From positions 2,382,501 to 2,446,500 of the forward strand of contig OY979726.1 of NCBI GenBank assembly GCA_963855995.1: a stretch of 64,000 nt of DNA, given 5' to 3'. The position numbers were made by a program, and so were the translations under genes. Positions 44,841 to 55,096 of the stretch are shown piece after piece (the first letter of the stretch is position 1; every line of letters begins with the position of its first letter). Source of the DNA: Muricea muricata. Taxonomy: Eukaryota > Cnidaria > Anthozoa > Malacalcyonacea > Plexauridae. A model generated the notes under the pieces. It saw only the letters and a list, made by a program, of their open reading frames with translations, was not told the origin of the DNA and searched no databases.

Positions 44841-45113
44841 TCAATACCCTCGCGATGAAGCACGGGCGACACGTAAAGGTTGAAAAAAACCACTGATTGC
44901 CATTTCAATAGCCAAAGCCTTGTCCACATTACTCGCGGCGTCCTGAGCTGTAACAGCCATGAGTTTGTTGGTTTCTGGATGAAATACCAGTTTTGTTCGG
45001 AGTTTCTTATTGCCATCGACGGACTCCCACTTTCCGGTCGCTGGATTGAAATTCCCTGGGAAGGCAGCTCTTTCGCTCAGCGCGTCCTGAACAGCCTTCG
45101 GATCGGAGCTCAT
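44841..45113 (-). CDS. GKWE-family small protein (member b)
   Basis: 90 residues from ATG at 45113: MSSDPKAVQDALSERAAFPG, F-N-P-A-T-G-K-W-E, L-V-F-H-P-E-T-N-K-L-M-A-V-T, then A-L-A-I-E-M-A-I-S-G-F-F and a basic tail (RVARASSRGY). It converges with the nonsense-bearing E2-like copy at 43866-44299. Closest relative in the window is member c (47101). Confidence 0.75.
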   Translation of the reverse strand: MSSDPKAVQDALSERAAFPGNFNPATGKWESVDGNKKLRTKLVFHPETNKLMAVTAQDAASNVDKALAIEMAISGFFQPLRVARASSRGY

Positions 45114-45289
45114 TTCGATATGTTGAAGCAAGACTATAGGCTCGCAAGACTGCCAGAGTATTTAAACCAAGAATGTTCACAACGTGTTCTAAGAACTCCG
45201 TATTCATATAATTATAGCAGTGGCATTACCGAGAATCTGTAACATTTGATACGCACGGGTGGGGAGAAGCCAATACTTTGTTACTTTGC

Positions 45290-46000
45290 CTGCGTTTGTA
45301 CGAGTCAGCGTACGAGTCATAAGGTCGTTACGTCACTTGCGTCTTTAACTAATGACCTCAACGTTAGCGTCCATTCATGATTGATTACATGACGTAGATG
45401 TCTCTTGCAATCTCATTAACTGCGTATTTCGACGTCGATTATTCAACGTTGAAATGTGAGGCCCTGTTATGGTTTTAGGATTATGGATTACTTGGGCATT
45501 TTACGAAGGATTGCGGATTTTTTGAAGCCAAAAGAGGATTACGGATTATTTAGACTAGATTTTAAGATTGAAGGATTATTGATTATCATGATCTCGATCG
45601 TCAATTCATTTTATTTAAAATAACCAAATATAGCGAGAAATAGGGCATACGTATATCACTTTGGATATTTTTAAGTTGTTATTAAGGTCGTTTTCCAGCT
45701 GATGGGCTGATTTTACTTTAGGAATGTTTTGGTTTACGAAAATAGGATATACGGACATTTTTAGTACTTAAGTAGGGTTATGGTTACTCAGACCGCCCAT
45801 AACAGGGTTTCAAATAGGAAAGATGAGTTAACAATGTAATCTTAATATTAGGAAAAGTAACTTTGATCAATATGTATTTCAACCTTGTTTCAGCGTCTCC
45901 AAGGTGATTGTAGACATTGGTTTAACGACATTCCCCCACTTCAAAAAAGTATTGATCTCTAGACTCGTACATAATTAGTACGTTTTAATTCGAAGTTTAA
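45290..46000. repeat. 0.7-kb dispersed duplication, copy 1
   Basis: Matches 49735-50445 in direct orientation (ACGAGTCAT-AGGTCGTTACGTCACTTGCG, GAGGCCCTGTTATGGTTTTAGG and beyond) at clearly under full identity. The inner word GATTATGGATTA recurs as GGATTA-rich low-complexity sequence. No coding signal. Confidence 0.8.
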
Positions 46001-46037
46001 TTGCATCTTTATAGTTCCATATTAATAATGTATATTA

Positions 46038-46502
46038 GACCCCATTCACACGATACCGGCAGAGTTTGAAAACGGTATGAAATTCTTACATTTAGGGGTT
46101 GCGTTCTCACGATGCCGGTATGAAATTGTTTGAAACCGTAATGCTAACCGTAAGAGTTTGAAAACGGTATACGTATCGTAAAAGTTTGAAACCGTAGTGA
46201 AATTCTACCGTCAGACTACCGTGTGAACGCCTAACCGTAAGTGTTTCATTACGGTTAATACTAATACGACTAACTGAGTGGCGGGAAATCGAACATCTTC
46301 GTGACATGCAATAGAAATGGTCAGCAGCAATGGCTTAAACTTCAAATAAGAAAAACAAACAAACTCAAATCCGACATTGATCCGGTTTCGTGTGAACGCA
46401 ACACCAAAACGCGATATAACTCTACCGGTATCGTGTGAACAGTTGAAAACGTAATGATTTTTTACCAGCAGAGTCACATACCGGTATCGTGTGAACGGGG
46501 TC
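46038..46502. mobile_element. Harbinger-like MITE with TTA target duplication
   Basis: GACCCCATTCACACGATACC at the left and GGTATCGTGTGAACGGGGTC at the right, flanked by TTA on both sides. Internal repeats of CGGTATGAAA, GTTTGAAACCGTA and CCGTAAG. A 3-bp TTA duplication is typical of PIF/Harbinger-group elements. Confidence 0.8.
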
Positions 46503-47100
46503 TTAATGTTGAAATAATTAACTTAATTCAGCCTCTGGCTGCCAAGGATTATAATAATGAACTATTTATTCATATACGAAAATCCAGAGTACTCCGAACA
46601 GTGAACAGAGTAGCCCTGAAGTTTGTACAAGTTGACGGAAAATCAAAGGACAATTATAAAGACGGATTCGAATTTACTTAGTAAATCTACATAATTCAGC
46701 ATTCAGAGGCAACGCAATTTTACAATAACAACAATTTTTACTATCCCCCAAAACCCTAAATATCCCCGTAAAGCTTCCCAGTAAAATCGTCGTAAAATTA
46801 CATAAGGAATGTCACACGCACTGATCACGTAGCATAAAATAACTCAATATTTAATATGAATTTGCATGCATTTTCTTTACAACAATCTTGTCCCCAGGAC
46901 CTCGGGTAAACGCCATCTGCTCAACAAACTTCCGCTCAAAAAAAGTGAAAATACGTTAAATAAATTTTAAACGACTCTCAAACCCACAAAGAACGGCTGA
47001 TCTCTCGTCGTTGTGATTCGCAATTGTTGTTTTTTTATGGTCCAATGGTCTTGTAGTTAGAGAAGTTTGCTTTCATCTTTGTATTGTGGCACGTATAAAC

Positions 47101-47373
47101 ATGAGTTCTGATCCAACATCTGTGCAAGATGCCCTTCACGAAACTGCAGTATTTCCTGGCAATTTTAATCTAAAAAATGGAAAATGGGAAAGCACTGGTA
47201 CTGGTACAAACAGCACAGGGCCTAGAACAAAGCTGGTGTTTGATCCGAAAACGCATAAGCTGTTGGCGGTGTCAGCAGAGAAAGCTATGGATGGAGAATT
47301 GGCAATTGAGATGGCTGCAGCTGGCTGGTTTTGTTTGAAGATGTGTTTCATCATAAAACTTGACAGAGCCTAG
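47101..47373 (+). CDS. GKWE-family small protein (member c)
   Basis: 90 residues from ATG 47101: MSSDPTSVQDALHETAVFPG, F-N-L-K-N-G-K-W-E, T-K-L-V-F-D-P-K-T-H-K-L-L-A-V-S, E-L-A-I-E-M-A-A-A-G-W-F, then a hydrophobic tail (CLKMCFIIKL). Same strand as and about 670 bp upstream of the intact E2-like gene at 48040. Truncated relatives lie at 51191 and 52970. Confidence 0.8.
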   Translation: MSSDPTSVQDALHETAVFPGNFNLKNGKWESTGTGTNSTGPRTKLVFDPKTHKLLAVSAEKAMDGELAIEMAAAGWFCLKMCFIIKLDRA

Positions 47374-47965
47374 CTCTGAGTAAGACGACGCAAAATGTTA
47401 TTAAAGGAACACATTGCTTGCATTTACTTTTCCTTATCATATAATGAACATTTCTCATAACGTTTAAGATATAATCGTAAAACTTGTAAAACGTAATATT
47501 TGTTATGGAAATTTTGGGGGTTTTCATGCTTTATCAACTTTTGGTGGTTTAGTACTTTTCACAGTTCGTGCTGTTACTGTAATAAGCGATCGACAACTGC
47601 TGTTAGTCATCACTGAACACGAACTGATAAAATAAAAGCTATAATGACAATATGTGATTGTGGTTTCTCGAAGAGATTAAGTATTTTAATTGATAACTTT
47701 GTTGACGTGGAAGACATCCGTTGACATGCATACAGTTTTCCAAATCGAAATTAAAGATGAAGATTAAATGCGATATATACCCTTCGCTCTGTTTATCAGC
47801 TGTTTCATTCATTTGTTTTCTCTTGATGCGACGAATTAAATCATTATTCTAACGGTATATGCGTGAGTTTGAATTTGGGGAATTTTAATACAGTAACGCA
47901 ACGGAAATTGCGACAATAATCAGATAGAATGATCATGCATAATCACTTCGAGTTCTTAGAATAAC

Positions 47966-47976
47966 GAAACTGAAAC
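47966..47976 (+). promoter_or_regulatory. ISRE-like site GAAACTGAAAC
   Basis: 63 bp upstream of the E2-like ATG at 48040. It matches the vertebrate IRF/ISRE consensus GAAANNGAAAC exactly. Inference from sequence only. Confidence 0.5.
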
Positions 47977-48039
47977 AAACGAGATCAATACAAAATCGAA
48001 AGTAGAGGAAAAGTAATTTGTCCAGTAAAAAAGTACATT

Positions 48040-48543
48040 ATGTCTTGGACTGAAGCTCAGAAAAAAAGATTGGCGGCAGAGAAAGCCGTGCTGGATCATG
48101 TCCTCCCTGGATGCGTGAAATGGATTGATCCTACAGGAGATACGAAAGTCGAAGTGAAGTTGAAAACAAACAACGACAACGAATACACATTGAGAATTTA
48201 CATTGGAAATTTTCCTAATGCAGTACCAGACCTGGTCGTGGTCAGTTCACCAGAACCGATGCCTGACTGGGGTTACAGTTCTACCAGTCATACCCTTGGT
48301 ACGCGCGATGGGTATTTGAGAATCTGTCACTATCACGACAGTCAGTGGACCGATCGCTCGTCGTTGTATGAAGTCGTGATGAAAGGAAGAGTATGGCTGG
48401 AAGCTTACGAAGGTCATGTCAGAACTGGAAAGGCTATGAATTACTTTCTGAGAGAGATGGGGGAAGAAGGATCGTCACCTGTGAATGAAGATGTGATTCA
48501 GCGTACTCAGTCAGACGGGAATCAACGCTGTCTTCTTTGTTAG
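48040..48543 (+). CDS. E2-like (UBC-fold) family protein, intact, CLLC end
   Basis: 167 residues, one exon. Start MSWTEAQKKRLAAEKAVLDH, then VLPGCVKWIDPTGDTKVEV, FPNAVPDLVVVSSPEPMPDW, S-H-T-L-G-T-R-D-G-Y-L-R-I-C-H-Y-H-D-S-Q-W, SSLYEVVMKGRVWLEAYEGH. The C-terminal extension is acidic and polar, with VNEDVIQRTQSDGNQ before CLLC. This CaaX box with Cys at the last position would favour farnesylation by known enzyme preferences. The most divergent of the intact copies. Confidence 0.85.
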   Translation: MSWTEAQKKRLAAEKAVLDHVLPGCVKWIDPTGDTKVEVKLKTNNDNEYTLRIYIGNFPNAVPDLVVVSSPEPMPDWGYSSTSHTLGTRDGYLRICHYHDSQWTDRSSLYEVVMKGRVWLEAYEGHVRTGKAMNYFLREMGEEGSSPVNEDVIQRTQSDGNQRCLLC

Positions 48544-48753
48544 CGTACTGTCACGTATGCTCGAATTTTTACTAATTTTCAAGAATGTAACAATATACTT
48601 AATGTAGTAACTACAGGGTATATAATGGTAGTATGTTGCTATTGTTTGATACAAACATATACATGGGTGTAATTTCGGTGTAAAAATATACAAATACGTG
48701 CCTGAAAGGCACAACTTCGAAGTTTCTAGCGAAGGTATATGCGAAAGAATTTT

Positions 48754-49400
48754 GCATGCATGGCTGCCTCGTCCCCAGGCGCTTGATAATAGAACGCGCA
48801 TTATGTAGACAGTTTACATGACGTACTGCGTTGCGGCGTGAGTGCGAAAGGGACGATGGGATGTGGAGGGGAGATTGCGGAGCGCCTGGGAGATCTTGTT
48901 CTGTTTCTTGCAAAATACGTCTGTTTCTTGCAAATCGTGGTTTTTCGGCAAATTCGGTCCGTTTTTCGTTCTGTTTTCTTCGACGCTGTTATATTCAATC
49001 TTATTTGCATACTTTTCAAACATGCGATCATAATCGCATTAATTTTTAACGCCGTTTGACCTTTTTAATGAAGTCAATATGGCAACACTTGAGGATGTCA
49101 ACCAGGCTGTTGAGGGATTATCTTTACAAGGTATGAATGTATGACAATGTTTCATGGCAACTTTTTTTTAAAAACGCCACATGAACCGGTCGCTTGTCGT
49201 AATCGAATGGATTCTTCAATGTTTGCTCTTCGAAGATCTCGTTGTCCGCCATGACAGCTACAAGATCGGCCAGGCGCTAGCCTTCGCACGCACATCCCAT
49301 CGTCCCTTGCGCACTCACGCCGCAACGCAGTACGTCATGTAAACATAATACATAATGCGCGTTCTATTACCAAGCGCCTGGGGACGAGGCAGCATGCATG
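48754..49400. mobile_element. Element with long GC-rich inverted ends and a captured exon-like core
   Basis: GCTGCCTCGTCCCCAGGCGC starts the left arm, and GCGCCTGGGGACGAGGCAGC ends the right arm. Pairing continues through AATAGAACGCGCATTATG, ACATGACGTACTGCGTTGCG and GGGACGATGGGATGTG for over 100 bp. The middle holds an ATG frame with a splice donor at 49079-49130. Confidence 0.75.
49079..49130 (+). other. Exon-like segment inside the element
   Basis: ATG followed by 17 codons (MATLEDVNQAVEGLSLQ) and the donor CAAG^GTATG. No partner exon was seen. It could be a captured first exon of a host gene or chance. Confidence 0.3.
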
Positions 49401-49734
49401 GTCAAATTCTAATTTGTGATGAAGTTATAAAATCCCTCTGAACTAAACTTACTAAACTTCTGGTGCGATCATTCAGAGTCGCCTAGGATTTAGACTCGGC
49501 TGCGTCAAGTCTGACCGCAGTGCAAGCTTTTGCGATTTTACTTTTATAAATCTTGATACATAACGAAATTAAATTTTTAAATTTATAAGCAATGCAATGT
49601 GTAGCAATTTGTACGTACAGTGGCTGTAAAAACATTTGAAAGTTCCAGTTCCCTCGAACCACAAACTTTCCGTAATCCTACTCCTAACCCTCTCGGCGGC
49701 CTTGTGGGCTGTGTCATACCACTGATGAAGTGCG

Positions 49735-50445
49735 TCTGTACGAGTCGGCATACGAGTCGTAGGGTCGTTACGTCACTTGCGTCTTTCACTAATGACGTCA
49801 ACATTAGCGTCCATTCATGATTGATTACATGACGTAGATGTCTCTTGAAATCTCATCAACCGCGTATTTTGACGTCGATTATTCAACGTTGAAATGTGAG
49901 GCCCTGTTATGGTTTTAGGATTTTGGATTACTTGGGCATTTTACGAAGGATTGACGATTTTTTGAAGCCAAAAGAGGATTACGGATTATTTAGACTAGAT
50001 TTTAGGATTTAAGAATTATTGATTATCATGGTCTCGTCAATTCATTTTATTTAAAATAATCAGATATATAGTGAAAAATAGGGCATACATATATCACTTT
50101 GGACATGTTTAGTTTTTATTGAGATCGTTCTCCAGCTGATGCGCTGATTTATAGATATTTTGGATACGAACATTTTTAGTACTTAAGTAGGATTACGAAT
50201 TATTCAAAACGCCCATAACAGGGTCTCAAATAGGAAAGATGAGATTAACAATGTGATCTTAATATTAGGAAAGTAATTTTGATCAATATGTATTTCAACC
50301 TTTTTTCAGCGTCTCCAAGATGATTGTAGCATTGCTTTAACGACGTCCCCTATCCACTTCAAAAATATTATTGATCGCTAGAACTTTTACATAATTAGTC
50401 CATTTTATATCAAAGTTTAATTGCACCTTTGGTTGCATATTAATT
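49735..50445. repeat. 0.7-kb dispersed duplication, copy 2
   Basis: Direct copy of 45290-46000 with small indels. Immediately preceded (49590-49700) by a copy of 40944-41140. Confidence 0.8.
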
Positions 50446-50448
50446 AAC

Positions 50449-50665
50449 AATTAGATTACGAGCTCAAGATTTCTATGAAGTGATAATCGATGAAGACAAA
50501 GCCCGAATCAGCTATCATTTTATGGAAATCGAGAGCGAGTAATCTAATTCTTTTAGTATAGAAACAGAGATTCAACAAGAAAAAGTCTCAACGAAAATTA
50601 TTCTTTCGTCACTCGCTATCTATTGACGAATAGATAGCGAGTAGAGTAGGCAATCAAATTACAGT
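50449..50665. mobile_element. MITE, ATTAGATTACGAGCTC family (copy 2)
   Basis: Starts CAATTAGATTACGAGCTC and ends with the hairpin CTCGCTATCTATTGACGAATAGATAGCGAG plus GTAGAGTAGGCAATCAAATT. Inverse orientation to the 5.7-kb copy. Confidence 0.65.
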
Positions 50666-51436
50666 ACGATTCTACTTATAGTGTACATTAGGCCACATAA
50701 AAAATATTTAGTGATCGCCCTTTAGTTTTCCAAAAATCGGGCAGGCGGGGTTTTTTCCAACTTTTTATTCATGTTTGATTTTGCTACTTGGCGCATACGC
50801 GATATAGAACGATACAAACAGCTTATTTTATATGAATAGTTTTATTGGAAATGTAAACGTATCTACGCAAGACATGATACCGGCTGTAGCATAACCGTCA
50901 AACTTCTCTAGTATTAAACACATTTAACTCAAACATACAAGCAAACTACAAACATTGCCGAACCTCTCCAGTGCAAAACGCAAAATACTTAAGAGTACAG
51001 CTAGTGAACGGAGTAGCCCCGAAGTTGGTACAAGTTTACGGTCAATCTTGACTATCTTGTCCCCAGGCAGCATAGTCTCTTACTCAAATTAAAGCTGTCT
51101 TTAAAAAACGTCCCAACCCTAATCCTGACCCCATCCTTAATCCTAACCTTAATCTTAAACCTCACAAGAACTCGCAAGAACATATGTTTAAAAGTGTTCA
51201 AAATGCCCTCCACGAAACAGCAGTATTTCCTGGTCGTCGCTCTGAAATTGTTTTATGTTACTTCAATGGGTTAGGAAAAAGATAGCGGGGGTTTAACCTC
51301 CTTGAAATTTGCCTATGTGTCTTAGTGTGAATTCTTACACAGTGGAAACACTGAAACATTCGATGCTATTATAAGTAGTATGCGAAGATATACAGTGGTT
51401 TTGTCTAATTTTGACCATAATATACGTGACAGTTCG
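50666..51436. other. Spacer with GKWE-family remnant and telomere-like words
   Basis: 51115-51165 has degenerate CCCTAATCCTAAC words. 51191-51240 encodes S-V-Q-N-A-L-H-E-T-A-V-F-P-G, the start of a member-c-type gene, then loses similarity. The following 200 bp repeat at 53020-53220. Confidence 0.7.
51191..51240 (+). pseudogene. GKWE-family 5' fragment
   Basis: KSVQNALHETAVFPG matches residues 6-20 of member c; nothing downstream is kept. Duplicated at 52970-53029. Confidence 0.7.
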
Positions 51437-51956
51437 TTAGCAAAGAAGACAGCCTTGATTCTCGTTTGACTGAGTGCGCTGAAATTGAATCATATCTTCC
51501 ATCTGTCGGTTTTCATTCATCTCTGATCCTTTTCTACCCATCTCTCGTAGAAAGCAACTCATGGGCTGTCCAGTTCTGATCTGACCTTCGTAAGCTTCCA
51601 GCCAGACTCGTCCATCACGACTTCGTATAACGAGGAGCGATCCGTCCACTGACTGTTGTGCTAGTGACAAACTTTTAAGTACCCATCGCGCCTACCTAGG
51701 GCATGACTGGCAGAACTGTAGTCCCAGTTAGGCATCGGTTTTGGCGAACTGACCACGACCAGGTCTGGTGTACTGCATTAGGAAAGTTTTCGACGTAAAC
51801 TCTCAATGTGTATTCGTTGTCGTTGTTTGTCATCAGCGTCACTTCGACTTTTGTATCGCCTGTAGGATCAATCCATTTCACGCAGCCAGGAAAGTAATGC
51901 TCCAGTACGCTTTTCTCCGCTGCCAATCTTTTCCTCTGAGCTTGAGTCCAAGGCAT
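51437..51956 (-). pseudogene. E2-like family member, multiply disrupted, CLLC end
   Basis: Starts MPWTQAQRKRLAAEKSVLEH. Lesions: a 2-nt insertion after F-P-N-A-V (about 51772), a TAC-to-TAG change within the C-H-Y-H motif (about 51662), and a 4-nt deletion in the V-M-K-G-R segment (about 51613). The end reads RMEDMIQ-type linker then NQGCLLC. It belongs to the duplicated unit whose other copy (53218-53769) is intact. Confidence 0.85.
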
Positions 51957-52034
51957 AATTTATTATTTTGCTGCACAAATTACTTCTCGTCTTTCGATTT
52001 AGGCTGCATAGTTTATTATTTTCGTTTGTTTATG

Positions 52035-52045
52035 CTTTCGTTTTC
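52035..52045 (-). promoter_or_regulatory. IRF-like site GAAAACGAAAG
   Basis: 79 bp upstream of the ATG at 51956 on the minus strand (forward CTTTCGTTTTC). Shared with the copies at 53848, 56826 and 58529. Confidence 0.4.
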
Positions 52046-52560
52046 CTTGAACTCGAACGTGATGTCATTATATCTGTTATTTAAATATTCTCGCAATACC
52101 GGAAGCCAAATGACCGTAACAAAAAGATGGCATCATGCACATTTTACCAGATGAATTGCGGGCAGCAAGCAACCCATGGACATAAAACTTTAACCAACCA
52201 AAGAAAGTAATCCCCATCTCTTATCCTTGTTATCCCACATACGTCAATTTGCTGTTTGAAACGATTTCGGACCGCAATGCATTTTGGTAAAATGTTCCCT
52301 CGCCATCTTTTTCGTTGCAGTCATTTCCCTATAGACACAATCACGCATACATGTGTATAATATTGATTCAGTTTGTCGTCGCGTAAAGAGCAAAACATAT
52401 GATATAAAACAGCTGACAAACAGAGTGAAGTATATCACATTTAAGCTTAAATTGGTAGTTTCGATTTGCGAAACTGTACGCGTGTTAGTTGATGCATTCG
52501 ACCAGTGATTCCACCTAAACAAAGTCATCAATAATGAATGATTAAAACGCTTCGCCTTCC

Positions 52561-52969
52561 GAAAACACTTTTAAAGAGGGTGTTGTTAATAGCTTTTATT
52601 GTCACATATCGTGGTAGTAAACCTAGCTTTTATTACAGCAGTATTTTACTGTTTTTCATTTACACATATGTTTCATTTAATACTACGTTTTGTGACATAA
52701 GAATTTAATATACTAAGCTAAAGATACTAGCGAATTAATGAAACATCAGACTATTATAACATCAGACAGGCTAAAAGTTCGCTATATTTTAAGATTTTAA
52801 GATACATATGCTGCCTCCTTTATTGCTGAGCAATATGTGTTCATTTTGTGACGCCTTAGGTAGAACCGGTTAAAAGATATAATCTTAATTTGAAAAGCGT
52901 CCTAACCCTAATCCTAACTCCAACCCTAATCCTAACCTTAATCTTAGACCTCGCAAGAACACACGTTTA
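52561..52969. other. Spacer
   Basis: No gene. Ends in degenerate CCCTAATCCTAAC words (52900-52945), as in the other duplicate. Confidence 0.5.
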
Positions 52970-53029
52970 AAAGTGTTCAAAATGCCCTTCACGAAACAGC
53001 AGTATTTCCTGGTCGTCGCCCTGAAATAG
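52970..53029 (+). pseudogene. GKWE-family 5' fragment (duplicate)
   Basis: Same KSVQNALHETAVFPGRR stub as 51191-51240, ending at TAG. It converges with the intact E2-like gene. Confidence 0.7.
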
Positions 53030-53217
53030 TTTTATGTTAATTCAGTAGGTTAAGAAAAAGATAGTAGGGGTTTAACCTCCTTGAAATTTGCCTATGTGTC
53101 TTGGTGTAAATCCTTACACAGTGGAAACACTGAAACATTCGACGCTTTTAGTATAGTAGTGTGCGAAGATATACAGAAGTTTTGTCTAATTTGGACCATA
53201 ATGTGCGTGACAGTTCG

Positions 53218-53769
53218 TTAAAAAAGAAGACAACCTTGATTCTGCTCTGACTGAGTGCGTTGAAGTTGAATTATATTTATATCCTCCCACTGTCGACTTT
53301 CATTCAGACGCGACATACGGCTTTCATTTATTTCTGAACCGTTTCCACCCATCTCTCGTAGAAAGTAACTCATGGGCCGTCCAGTTCTGATGTGACCTTC
53401 GTAAGCTTCCAGCCAGACTCGTCCTTTCATGACGACTTCGTAGAGCGAGGAGCGATCGGTCCACTGACTGTAGTGGTAGTGACAAATTTCTAAGTGCCCA
53501 TCGCGTCTACCCAAGGTGTGATTCTCATTACTACCACCCCAGTTAGGCATCGGTTTTGGCGAACTGACCACGACCATATCTGGTATTGAGTTAGGGAAAT
53601 CTCCGATGTAGACTCTCAATGTGTATTCATTGTCGTTGTTTGTTTTCAGCGCCACTTCGACTTTTGTATCTCCTGTAGGATCAATCCATTTCACGCAGCC
53701 AGGAAAATAATGCTCCAGTACGCTTTTCTCCGCTGCTAATCTTTCCCTCTGAGCTTGAGTCCAAGGCAT
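53218..53769 (-). CDS. E2-like (UBC-fold) family protein, intact, CLLF end
   Basis: 183 residues, the longest intact member. MPWTQAQRERLAAEKSVLEH, YFPGCVKWIDPTGDTKVEV, FPNSIPDMVVVSSPKPMPNW, E-N-H-T-L-G-R-R-D-G-H-L-E-I-C-H-Y-H-Y-S-Q-W, WLEAYEGHIRTGRPMSYFL. The tail after L-R-E-M is polar (GGNGSEINESRMSRLNESRQ) and ends EQNQGCLLF. The CLLF box fits CaaX prenylation with Phe at X (accepted by both prenyltransferase types in known systems). The promoter carries a GAAAACGAAAG site at 53848. Confidence 0.85.
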   Translation of the reverse strand: MPWTQAQRERLAAEKSVLEHYFPGCVKWIDPTGDTKVEVALKTNNDNEYTLRVYIGDFPNSIPDMVVVSSPKPMPNWGGSNENHTLGRRDGHLEICHYHYSQWTDRSSLYEVVMKGRVWLEAYEGHIRTGRPMSYFLREMGGNGSEINESRMSRLNESRQWEDINIIQLQRTQSEQNQGCLLF

Positions 53770-53847
53770 AATTTATTATTTTACTGCACAAATTACTGCT
53801 CCTCTTTCGATTTAGGCTGCATAGTTTATTATTTTCGTTTGTTTATG

Positions 53848-53858
53848 CTTTCGTTTTC
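53848..53858 (-). promoter_or_regulatory. IRF-like site GAAAACGAAAG
   Basis: 79 bp upstream of the intact E2-like ATG at 53769. An ACGAAAATAA half-site follows closer to the gene. Confidence 0.45.
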
Positions 53859-54648
53859 CTTGAATTCGATTAAATATTCTCGCAATACCGGAAGCCAATT
53901 GACCGCAACGAAAATGATGAGTTTTCTATGATGGCATCAATGCACATTTTACCAGATGAATTGCGGGCAGCAAGCAACCCATGGACAGAAAACTTTAACC
54001 AACCAAAGAAAATAAACCTCCTCTCTTATCCTTGTTTTCCCACATACGTCAATTTGCTGTTTGAAACGATTTCGGATCGCAATGCATTCTGGTAAAATGT
54101 ATCCCAGCCATCTTTTTCGTTGCGGTCAATTCCCCAAAGGTGTACACAATCACGCAGACAGGTGTATAATATTGATTCAATTCGTCGTCGCATAAAGAGC
54201 AAAACATTTAATATAAAACAGCTTACAAACAGAATGAAGTGTATCATATTTAAACTTAAATTGGTAGTTTCGATTTGCGAAACTCTACGCGTGTTAGTGG
54301 ATGTATTCCCCGTAAGCAAATCATCGATAATGAATTATTAAAACGCTTCACCTTCCGAAAACACCTTTAAAGACTATGATTAATGTTGTTGCTAGCTTTT
54401 ATTCTCACATCGTGGTAGTGAACCTATAGCTTTTATTACAGCAGTGTTTTACTGTTTTTCATTTACACATCTGCTGAGCCAAAGCTGTCATTTAATACTA
54501 CGTTTTGTGCACATAAGAATTTAACATACCAAGCTAAAACTACTAGCGAATTAAAGAACTATATATATGTGTATCAGATTATTATAACATCAGCTAGGCT
54601 AAGAGTTCGCTATATAAAGCAAAATTATAAGATATATGCTGCCTGTGT

Positions 54649-55017
54649 TCATTTTGTGACGTCTTCGGTCGAACCTGAAAACATTGCCAAATTTTGTCTA
54701 CCAAATTTTGCGAATACACAATTCGTTGTGAGCGCCGCTTTTTTAAAACTGTCCGTAAATTTACGCGGTTTACCCATATTATCGCTGAAAAAACCAGCAG
54801 CTGCCATAGGAATCGCAACGACAGAATCCGGATTGTCATTATTTTGTTTCAGAATGAGTTTTCCACTGCTTTTGTCAAAAGCTAATTCCTGTCGGTTGCC
54901 GTTCGTAGCGGTTTCCCACTTTCCATTACGAGCATTAAATGCGTTAGGCAGAGTACCGTCTGTTTTAGTTTGGTGCATTGCTTCTTGGACAACTTTGGTA
55001 TCATTGGAACGACTCAT
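54649..55017 (-). CDS. GKWE-family small protein with extended C-terminus (member d)
   Basis: 122 residues from ATG 55017: MSRSNDTKVVQEAMHQTKTD, F-N-A-R-N-G-K-W-E, Q-E-L-A-F-D-K-S-S-G-K-L-I-L, V-V-A-I-P-M-A-A-A-G-F-F. It then has 37 further residues (RKFTDSFKKAALTTNCVF...) not shared with other members. Closest to member a (39432) by the T-x-x-D-G-T-L segment. A perfect GAAATCGAAAG site lies 69 bp upstream (55086-55096). Confidence 0.75.
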   Translation of the reverse strand: MSRSNDTKVVQEAMHQTKTDGTLPNAFNARNGKWETATNGNRQELAFDKSSGKLILKQNNDNPDSVVAIPMAAAGFFSDNMGKPRKFTDSFKKAALTTNCVFAKFGRQNLAMFSGSTEDVTK

Positions 55018-55085
55018 TTTAGATGTATGAGTTGATATGGCACACGGCTTTCAGTGTAAACTTGCTTCTGCAATTAATAGTTCTA

Positions 55086-55096
55086 CTTTCGATTTC
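55086..55096 (-). promoter_or_regulatory. IRF-like site GAAATCGAAAG
   Basis: Upstream of GKWE-family member d. Important because this family is unrelated in sequence to the E2-like genes, so the shared motif is not explained by simple coding duplication. Confidence 0.45.

Larger units (their letters stand above)
51070..52560. repeat. Segmental duplication II, copy 1
   Basis: Tandem direct duplicate of 52880-54360: telomere-like words, GKWE fragment, E2-like gene, promoter segment, and a tail with CAATTTGCTGTTTGAAACGA and GACCGCAATGCATT. A related tail also follows the 58-kb E2-like gene. Confidence 0.85.
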
